Positions 1 to 4,214 of a DNA stretch of 5,067 nucleotides are shown here, piece by piece; position 1 is the stretch's first letter; each line of letters begins with the position of its first letter. The stretch comes from Pseudomonadota bacterium (GTDB lineage: Bacteria > Pseudomonadota > Alphaproteobacteria > UBA8366 > JADFVY01), in contig JADFVY010000395.1 of NCBI GenBank assembly GCA_015222795.1, positions 1 to 5,067 on the forward strand, in the 5' to 3' direction. Below the pieces are notes generated by a model. The model was given only the letters and a program-made list of their open reading frames with translations. It did no database searches and was not told the origin of the DNA. A program made the translations under genes and the position numbers.

Positions 1-2
1 AA

Positions 3-47
3 ACTATCGACAACCCGTTCGGCACGAGGGTGTCACCTATGTCTTAG
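3..47 (+). CDS. C-terminal 14 codons of a probable IS transposase (partial)
   Basis: Reading from base 3 gives TIDNPFGTRVSPMS followed by TAG at 45-47. The last codons (VSPMS) are encoded inside the first terminal repeat, so the gene would run right up to the end of its element, as is common in compact insertion sequences. The catalytic DDE residues are not in the window, so family and integrity cannot be judged. The call depends on the adjacent repeat pair; alone, fourteen codons would be too short to support a gene. Confidence 0.4.
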   Translation, partial: TIDNPFGTRVSPMS

Positions 48-80
48 GTACAATCTGTTACCCATGTCTCCGGGTCGGAC
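31..80. repeat. Tandem 25-bp direct repeats in the putative IS end
   Basis: Bases 31-55 and 56-80 align without gaps. The conserved core is TGTYACCYATGTCT, followed by two variable bases and GG. The two differences within that core (C/T and T/C) are transitions. The repeat spacing is about two to two and a half helical turns, suitable for two transposase subunits on neighbouring faces. Each unit also holds a near-palindrome, ACC...GGT, with ATGTCT inside it. Function as a transposase binding site is inferred from position. Confidence 0.6.
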
Positions 81-91
81 AGGGCGAAGGG

Positions 92-181
92 TGGCGGAGA
101 GAGAGGGATTCGAACCCTCGGAACTGTTACCAGCTCAACGGTTTTCGAGACCGTCCCATTCAACCACTCTGGCACCTCTCC
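92..181 (-). tRNA. tRNA-Ser (anticodon CGA)
   Basis: The minus strand folds into a complete class II tRNA. The acceptor stem GGAGAGG (175-181) pairs with TCTCTCC (96-102), with one G-U pair. A three-pair D stem (CCA/TGG) is followed by anticodon stem ACGGT/ACCGT around the loop CTCGAAA. The anticodon CGA occupies 145-147 and reads the serine codon UCG. A long variable arm (AGCTG/CAGTT with a GTAA loop) is the serine hallmark, and the T arm is GAGGG-TTCGAAT-CCCTC. The discriminator base is G, as serine tRNAs require, and CCA is encoded at 92-94. In this GC-rich genome UCG should be a well-used codon (it is frequent in the neighbouring genes), although a UGA-anticodon serine tRNA elsewhere could also read it. 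No intrinsic terminator lies between its 3' end and the putative IS end at 81. Confidence 0.97.
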
Positions 182-210
182 GCAGGTGACCTGTTCTCAC
201 GGGCGCGGGG

Positions 211-239
211 AAACTAGCGAAAAGCAATCGCCGCCGCAA
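211..239 (-). promoter_or_regulatory. Candidate promoter for tRNA-Ser
   Basis: On the minus strand TTGCGG (234-239) is followed after 17 bases by TAGTTT (211-216), a fair sigma70-type -35/-10 pair. Transcription would start near 204, giving a leader of roughly 23 bases that is removed during tRNA maturation. Both hexamers deviate from consensus, so this is a position-supported guess. Confidence 0.35.
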
Positions 240-260
240 GCCGTGATAATGGCCTCGACG

Positions 261-283
261 AGGATATTGTCGTCCTATATCCT
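261..283. repeat. 7-9-7 inverted repeat in the divergent intergenic region
   Basis: AGGATAT (261-267) and ATATCCT (277-283) are perfect reverse complements separated by nine bases. The arms are 16 bases apart centre to centre. The left arm partly overlaps another perfect palindrome, CCTCGACGAGG (253-263). The pair lies about 75 bases upstream of the rplU -35 box and just upstream of the tRNA promoter candidate, so an operator is conceivable, but an AT-rich chance repeat is equally possible. I see no gene in 182-356. Confidence 0.3.
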
Positions 284-356
284 GATTACCAGATGATCGG
301 ACAAGCAAAGAAGGATGGTGCGGCGCATTTTCGCGGGCCTTTAAACGAATTGGCGG

Positions 357-384
357 TTGACTTGGGCGCGCGCCTGAATATAGT
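357..384 (+). promoter_or_regulatory. sigma70-type promoter of rplU-rpmA
   Basis: TTGACT (357-362) and TATAGT (379-384) each match the housekeeping consensus at five of six positions and are 16 bases apart. Transcription would begin near 391, leaving a leader of about 82 bases before the rplU start codon. This is the best promoter match I found in the window, and it sits where the ribosomal protein operon needs one. Confidence 0.75.
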
Positions 385-400
385 GCCGCCACGTTTTGAC

Positions 401-450
401 GCGGGCCTTTGAGCGGCCCGCCTTTTGGTTTGGCCCGCCAAGCGCGGGCT
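401..450 (+). promoter_or_regulatory. Bistable GC-rich leader of rplU (candidate attenuator)
   Basis: Two complementary words each occur twice in the predicted 5' leader: GCGGGC at 401-406 and 444-449, and GGCCCGCC at 415-422 and 432-439. Hairpin A pairs 401-407 with 415-421 (seven G-C pairs, loop TTTGAGC) and is followed by CTTTT at 422-426, so it resembles a weak intrinsic terminator. Hairpin B pairs 433-438 with 444-449 around CAAGC. Cross-pairing 401-407 with 432-438, or 416-421 with 444-449, would exclude A or B. Such a choice is what autoregulated ribosomal protein leaders use. L21 leaders are described in Firmicutes, but I know of no established equivalent here, so regulation is inferred. 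Confidence 0.4.
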
Positions 451-472
451 CCTGAATACGGAAGCTGGACGG

Positions 473-1063
473 ATGTACGCAGTTATCAAGACAGGCGGCA
501 AGCAATACAAGGTTGCCAAGAACGATGTTATCCTGGTGGAAAAGCTGGCCGGTGAGGCCGGCGCCGCCCTGGAACTGGACGAGGTTTTGCTGGTCGGCGA
601 CGACAATGGCCAGACCGTCGGCGCCCCGCTGATCGATGGCGCGCACGTCGCGGCCACCGTGCTGGAGCAGACCCGCGGCGAGAAGATCATCGTCTTCAAA
701 AAGAAGCGGCGCCAGAATTACCGCCGCAAGGCCGGCCATCGCCAGGACCTGACGGCGCTGAAGATCACCGATATCGTGACCGGCGGCAAGAAGAAGGTGG
801 CGAAGGCCACAGAGCCAAAGGCGGAAGAGAAGAAGGTTGCGCCGAAGGCGGAAGTACAGAAATCCGCGCCGAAGGCGGAGGCCAAGGTAGCACCGAAGGC
901 CGAGGCCAAGGCAGCGCCGAAGAAGGCTGAAGCCAAACCGGCCGCGAAGAAGGCGCCGGCCAAGAAGGCCGAAGCGAAGGCTTCCGCGAAGCCCGCGGCA
1001 GAGAAGAAACCGGCGGCCAAGAAGGCCCCGGCAAAGAAACCCGCCGCGAAGAAAAAAGACTGA
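473..1063 (+). CDS. rplU: 50S ribosomal protein L21 with a long Lys/Ala-rich C-terminal tail
   Basis: L21 is a component of the large ribosomal subunit that binds 23S rRNA. The protein is 196 residues. The first ~104 are a standard L21: MYAVIKTGGKQYKV at the start, and the basic L21 signature at 76-91 (KKKRR..YRRK.GHRQ). From about 105 to the end is a tail of almost only Lys, Ala, Pro and Glu, with octapeptide repeats of the type APKAEAK and the decapeptide PAAKKAPAKK at 156-165 and 180-189. The tail roughly doubles the usual length of ~103 and resembles histone H1-type tails; it is probably disordered and could contact rRNA or DNA. The ATG at 473 is chosen because it gives the canonical N-terminus and has GGAAG (460-464) eight bases upstream; a TTG at 425 in frame only adds unrelated residues. 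First gene of a two-gene operon with rpmA. Confidence 0.97.
   Translation: MYAVIKTGGKQYKVAKNDVILVEKLAGEAGAALELDEVLLVGDDNGQTVGAPLIDGAHVAATVLEQTRGEKIIVFKKKRRQNYRRKAGHRQDLTALKITDIVTGGKKKVAKATEPKAEEKKVAPKAEVQKSAPKAEAKVAPKAEAKAAPKKAEAKPAAKKAPAKKAEAKASAKPAAEKKPAAKKAPAKKPAAKKKD
839..1057 (+). repeat. In-frame repeats encoding the L21 tail
   Basis: This stretch is made of degenerate in-frame repeats. Units of 24 bases encoding APKAEAK plus one residue lie at 866-889 and 890-913, with a diverged unit before and after. Beyond them, a ten-codon block for PAAKKAPAKK occurs twice, 72 bases apart. Codons differ between copies, so the protein repeat appears selected or old rather than freshly duplicated. 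Replication slippage would be expected to vary the length between strains. Confidence 0.7.
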
Positions 1064-1076
1064 GGAGTAACGATCG

Positions 1077-1343
1077 ATGGCACATAAAAAGGCAGGCGGC
1101 AGTTCCCGCAACGGTCGCGACTCCGCCGGTCGCCGTCTCGGCGTGAAGAAATATGGCGGCGAAGTCGTCGTTCCCGGCAACATCATCATTCGTCAGCGCG
1201 GCACCAAGGTGCATCCCGGCGACAATGTCGGCATGGGCAAGGACCACACGATCTTCGCAGTCGTCGAAGGCCGCGTGAAGTTCCGCAAGACCCGTCTGCG
1301 CACGTCCGTATCGGTGGAACCGATCCCGGCGGCGGCTGAATAA
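1077..1343 (+). CDS. rpmA: 50S ribosomal protein L27
   Basis: L27 lies next to the peptidyl transferase centre of the large subunit, where its flexible N-terminus reaches toward the tRNA ends. The 88-residue product is the normal length. It begins MAHKKAGGSSRNGRDS, followed by the conserved GRRLGVKKYGGE and the GTKVHPGDNVGMGKDHTIFA block. The N-terminus is the direct form, without the cleavable extension found in Firmicutes. A good ribosome binding site, GAGGAG (1062-1067), overlaps the rplU stop codon and is nine bases from the ATG, so translation of the two genes is probably linked. The gap to rplU is 13 bases, and a strong terminator follows. Confidence 0.99.
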   Translation: MAHKKAGGSSRNGRDSAGRRLGVKKYGGEVVVPGNIIIRQRGTKVHPGDNVGMGKDHTIFAVVEGRVKFRKTRLRTSVSVEPIPAAAE

Positions 1344-1350
1344 ATATTTC

Positions 1351-1379
1351 GGTGGGCGCCCCACCGAAGGTGGCGCCCA
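1351..1379 (+). other. Competing hairpins just after rpmA
   Basis: TGGGCGCC (1353-1360) pairs with GGCGCCCA (1372-1379), and ACC-GAA-GGT continues the stem inside after a two-base bulge. Alternatively GGTGGG (1351-1356) pairs with CCCACC (1360-1365) around CGC. The two folds exclude each other. Neither is followed by a T run, so this is not an intrinsic terminator alone. It may protect the mRNA 3' end or assist the terminator at 1401-1435. Confidence 0.5.
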
Positions 1380-1400
1380 TCGCTAGGACCGAGATTACGG

Positions 1401-1435
1401 AGGAGGGAGATGGGATGCCATCTCCCTCTTTTTTT
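1401..1435 (+). terminator. Intrinsic terminator of rplU-rpmA
   Basis: GAGGGAGATGG (1403-1413) and CCATCTCCCTC (1418-1428) form a perfect 11-pair stem with a GATG tetraloop. Seven T residues follow at 1429-1435, so the transcript ends in a U tract. It works in the plus direction only, because the other side lacks a T run in that sense. It lies just 23 bases before the start codon of the GNAT gene. Confidence 0.93.
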
Positions 1436-1458
1436 GCCTCCTCCACCGGACCGGCCCC

Positions 1459-2004
1459 ATGATGCCGACGCTTGAAACCGAGAGGCTGTTGCTGCGCCCC
1501 TTCCGCGAGGAGGATGCGCCCGCCGTGCATGAGCATTGCGAAAACTGGAATATCGCGCGAATGCTGACCCGCATCCCGCACCCTTACAGCCGCGATATCG
1601 CGGCGCGCTGGATTGCGTCCCACGCCGCGGAGTGGCGGAGCGGCGACGAGCATACATTCTGCATCGAATTTGACGGCAAGACAGTCGGCGCCATCGGGCT
1701 AAGGCGCATCTCGGCGGCAACTTACGAGTTGGGATACTGGCTGGGCGAACCCTTCTGGGGCAAGGGTATTGCGACGGAGGCGACACGGCGGACGATGGGC
1801 TATGCGTTTGAGGAACTGGGCGCGGAAAACCTCAGCTCCGGCCATTACGTGGACAATCCCGCATCCGGGCGCGTATTGGAAAAATGCGGATTCCGCTATA
1901 CTAGGGACAGCATGGTGCCCTGCGATGCGCGCGGCGAGACGGTGGCGCACCGGAATTACGAATACAAACGGAATGAAATAGCCGACCAGGCGGAAAGATC
2001 ATGA
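1459..2004 (+). CDS. GNAT-family N-acetyltransferase (RimJ/RimL-like)
   Basis: A 181-residue acetyl-CoA-dependent N-acetyltransferase of the RimJ/RimL type (Acetyltransf_3). It opens with the typical LETERLLLRPF (5-15). The acetyl-CoA pyrophosphate loop is FWGKGIAT (99-106), fitting the family's Q/R-x-x-G-x-G/A motif. The closing motif NPASGRVLEKCGF (133-145) is the conserved N-x-x-S...LEK-GF segment. RimJ/RimL enzymes acetylate protein N-termini, including ribosomal proteins, but relatives modify small molecules, so the substrate is unknown. The position between rpmA and obgE recurs in alphaproteobacteria and makes a ribosome-related target plausible. Two adjacent ATGs (1459, 1462) are possible starts; neither has a Shine-Dalgarno sequence, since the upstream bases are pyrimidine-rich. 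Its stop overlaps the obgE start by four bases. Confidence 0.9.
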   Translation: MMPTLETERLLLRPFREEDAPAVHEHCENWNIARMLTRIPHPYSRDIAARWIASHAAEWRSGDEHTFCIEFDGKTVGAIGLRRISAATYELGYWLGEPFWGKGIATEATRRTMGYAFEELGAENLSSGHYVDNPASGRVLEKCGFRYTRDSMVPCDARGETVAHRNYEYKRNEIADQAERS

Positions 2005-3065
2005 AGTTTCTCGATCAGGCAAAAATCTATATCAAGAGCGGTGACGGCGGCAATGGCTGCTCGGGTTTCCGCCGCGAGAAATATATCGAGTTCGGCGGCC
2101 CGAACGGCGGCGACGGCGGGCGTGGCGGCGACGTGATCGTGATCGCGGTCGACGGGCTGAACACGCTGATCGATTACCGGTTCCAGCAGCATTTCAAGGC
2201 CCAGAAAGGCAGGCCCGGACAGGGCCGCCAGATGACCGGCGCCAGCGGCAAACCGTCGATCATGAAAGTGCCCGCCGGCACCGAAATCCTGGACGAGGAA
2301 ACCGGCGAGCCAATCGCCGACCTGACCGTGGTGGGCCAGGAGGTCGTGTTGCTGCGTGGCGGCGATGGCGGTTATGGCAATCTGCATTACAAATCATCGA
2401 CCAACCGCGCGCCGCGCCGCGCCGATCCCGGCTGGCCGGGCCAGGAGATGACGGTCATCCTGCGGCTGAAGCTGATTGCGGATGCCGGCCTCGTCGGCCT
2501 GCCCAACGCCGGCAAGTCGACCTTCCTGGCGGCGTCCTCGCGGGCCAAGCCGAAGATCGCCGACTATCCCTTCACCACCCTGCATCCACAGCTTGGCGTG
2601 GTCTATGCGGAGGGGCAGGAATTCGTGCTGGCCGATATCCCCGGCCTGATCGAGGGCGCGCATGAGGGGCTGGGGCTGGGCGACCGTTTCCTGGGCCATG
2701 TGGAACGCTGCGGCGTGCTGCTGCACCTGATCGACGGAACCCAGGAGGATGTGGTCGCGGCCTACCGCACGGTGCGTGGCGAGTTGAAGGAATATGGCGG
2801 CGGGCTGGCCGAAAAACCGGAGATCGTCGGCCTCAACAAATGCGACGCCCTGCTGACGGAAACGATCGCGGAAAAAACGGCCGCGCTGGAAAAAGCCACC
2901 ACCGCGCCGGTCCTTGTGCTGTCCGGTGTTTCCGGCGAGGGCGTGGATAAGGTATTGGCCGCCCTGCTGGCGGAGGTACGCCGCGACCGGGCCACCCGCG
3001 CGGCGGAGAAAGAAGCCGCCGAGGCCGCCGAATCCGGCATAGTGGAGGAAGGCTGGGCGCCATGA
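2001..3065 (+). CDS. obgE: Obg-family ribosome assembly GTPase
   Basis: Essential GTPase (also called CgtA) that binds the 50S subunit during late assembly and responds to the stringent nucleotide ppGpp. Residues 1-158 are the glycine-rich Obg domain, with repeated GGDGG motifs and the hallmark FRREKYIEFGGPNGGDGG. The G domain follows: P-loop GLPNAGKS (166-173), switch I YPFTTLHP (189-196), DIPG (212-215), NKCD (279-282) and SGVSG (308-312), all present, so the enzyme should be active. The 354 residues fit the family without the OCT domain of Gram-positive Obg. The C-terminus is a short charged segment ending GWAP. The gene is linked by ATGA overlaps to the acetyltransferase upstream and to proB downstream, implying coupled translation. 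A purine-rich stretch at 1988-1997 is its probable ribosome binding site. Confidence 0.98.
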   Translation: MKFLDQAKIYIKSGDGGNGCSGFRREKYIEFGGPNGGDGGRGGDVIVIAVDGLNTLIDYRFQQHFKAQKGRPGQGRQMTGASGKPSIMKVPAGTEILDEETGEPIADLTVVGQEVVLLRGGDGGYGNLHYKSSTNRAPRRADPGWPGQEMTVILRLKLIADAGLVGLPNAGKSTFLAASSRAKPKIADYPFTTLHPQLGVVYAEGQEFVLADIPGLIEGAHEGLGLGDRFLGHVERCGVLLHLIDGTQEDVVAAYRTVRGELKEYGGGLAEKPEIVGLNKCDALLTETIAEKTAALEKATTAPVLVLSGVSGEGVDKVLAALLAEVRRDRATRAAEKEAAEAAESGIVEEGWAP

Positions 3066-4201
3066 CGGCGGCAAATAACACCAGCCCGCTGGACCGGCTG
3101 ACACGGGCCAAACGCGTTGTCATCAAGATCGGCTCGGCGCTGCTGGTGGACCAGGAGAGCGGCGCCATCCGGCGCGACTGGCTGGCCGCCCTGGCCGACG
3201 ATATCGCGGCCCTGCATGGCCAGGGCAAGCAGATCGCGGTGGTGTCTTCGGGCGCGATCGCGGCGGGGCGCCGGCATCTGGGGCTGACCGGGCGCGCCCT
3301 GCGGCTGGAGGAAAAACAGGCCGCCGCGGCGACCGGCCAGATCCGCCTGGCGCACGCCTATGAAGAGGCGCTGGCCCGCCACAAGATTACCGTGGCGCAG
3401 GTGCTTCTGACACTGGACGATACCGAGGAACGCCGTCGACATCTGAACGCGCGCAGCACGCTGAACCAGTTGCTGACGCTGGGCGCGGTGCCGCTGATCA
3501 ACGAAAACGACACGGTCGCCACCCAGGAAATCCGCTATGGCGACAATGACCGGCTGGCCGCGCGCGTCGCCGCCATGATCAGCGCGGAGGTTCTGGTGCT
3601 GCTGTCCGATATCGACGGCATGTACGAGGCCGATCCGCGCAAGGTTACGGACGCAAAACATATCCCGGAAATCGGCGAGATTACGCCGGCGATCGAGGCC
3701 ATGGCCGGGGCCGCGCCCGAGGGCTATTCGTCGGGCGGCATGATTACAAAGATTCAGGCGGCAAAGATCGCGCTTGGCGCGGGTTGCCATATGGTGTTGA
3801 CCGAGGGGCATTCGCTCAATCCCGTGCGCCGGCTTCTGGAAGGCGGGCGCTGCACCTGGTTCACGGCGTCGGCCAATCCCCGCACCGCACGCAAGCGCTG
3901 GATCGCCGGATCGCTGAAATCGGCGGGCGAACTGGTCGTCGACAAGGGCGCGGAAAACGCACTGGCGAAAGGCAGCAGCCTGCTGCCGGCGGGCGTCGTT
4001 AAGATCACGGGACGATTCGACCGTGGCGACCTTGTGACCCTGCGCGGGGCGGACGGCAACGAGATCGGCCGCGGGCTGGTCGCCTATTCCGACGAGGACG
4101 CAAGGCGAATCGCCGGGCACAAGACCGGTGAAATCGAAGAAATTTTGAGCTATCGTGGTCGCGACGAGGTCATTCACCGCGACGATCTGGCGCTGGATTG
4201 A
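3062..4201 (+). CDS. proB: Glutamate 5-kinase
   Basis: Catalyses the first step of proline synthesis, ATP-dependent phosphorylation of glutamate to gamma-glutamyl phosphate, in the cytoplasm. The 379 residues contain an amino acid kinase domain and a C-terminal PUA domain (about 287-362), the two-domain form seen in E. coli. Visible kinase motifs are VVIKIGSALL (19-28), SSGAIAAG (62-69), INEND (146-150) with GDND (160-163) for glutamate and metal binding, LLSDIDGMY (180-188), and SSGGMITK (223-230) for the nucleotide. Residues around INEND also take part in proline feedback inhibition in the family, so inhibition is likely retained. RKRW (277-280) marks the linker to PUA. The ATG at 3062 overlaps the obgE stop, and GGAGGAAGG (3044-3052) inside obgE is a strong ribosome binding site. 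The product is handed to ProA, encoded 13 bases on. Confidence 0.98.
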   Translation: MTAANNTSPLDRLTRAKRVVIKIGSALLVDQESGAIRRDWLAALADDIAALHGQGKQIAVVSSGAIAAGRRHLGLTGRALRLEEKQAAAATGQIRLAHAYEEALARHKITVAQVLLTLDDTEERRRHLNARSTLNQLLTLGAVPLINENDTVATQEIRYGDNDRLAARVAAMISAEVLVLLSDIDGMYEADPRKVTDAKHIPEIGEITPAIEAMAGAAPEGYSSGGMITKIQAAKIALGAGCHMVLTEGHSLNPVRRLLEGGRCTWFTASANPRTARKRWIAGSLKSAGELVVDKGAENALAKGSSLLPAGVVKITGRFDRGDLVTLRGADGNEIGRGLVAYSDEDARRIAGHKTGEIEEILSYRGRDEVIHRDDLALD

Positions 4202-4214
4202 GAGAGGCAGGACA

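Larger units (their letters stand above)
1..81 (+). mobile_element. Partial insertion sequence: right-hand end only (IS481-like, tentative)
   Basis: Three things suggest the outer end of an insertion sequence whose body lies left of the window. First, an open frame ends at 47 with the peptide TIDNPFGTRVSPMS, which resembles transposase C-termini. Second, two 25-base direct repeats sit at 31-55 and 56-80, the arrangement expected of paired transposase binding sites in a terminal repeat. Third, the second repeat runs into GGACA (77-81), so read inward on the minus strand the element begins TGTCC, and TGT...ACA ends are typical of IS481 and related DDE-transposase elements. Assigning it to IS481 rests on recalled similarity of such ends; an IS3-type element is an alternative. 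The opposite end and any target duplication are outside the window, so the exact boundary at 81 is an inference. Confidence 0.55.

Noticed and set aside
31..80. CRISPR-like repeat pair
   Set aside because: The two 25-base units are directly adjacent with no spacer and only two copies, which fits a transposon end rather than a CRISPR array.
249..296. 15-codon open frame in the tRNA-rplU gap
   Set aside because: There is no ribosome binding site, it is upstream of the rplU promoter, and its length is within chance expectation.
394..424. Second promoter starting with TTTTGACG near 394-401
   Set aside because: No acceptable -10 box occurs at the right distance; the sequence there is the GC-rich hairpin.
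425..472. Upstream TTG start adding 16 residues to L21
   Set aside because: Those codons lie in the predicted structured leader, lack a proper ribosome binding site and are not part of the L21 family. ATG 473 gives the canonical MYAVIKTGGKQYKV.
718..1083. Minus-strand frame rich in Phe, Ala and Gly that looks like a membrane protein
   Set aside because: It is the complement of the Lys/Ala codons of the L21 tail, so the hydrophobicity is an artefact.
341..1189. 282-codon minus-strand frame rich in Leu, Arg and Gly
   Set aside because: It is antisense to rplU, rpmA and the rplU promoter. The apparent repeats mirror the L21 tail.
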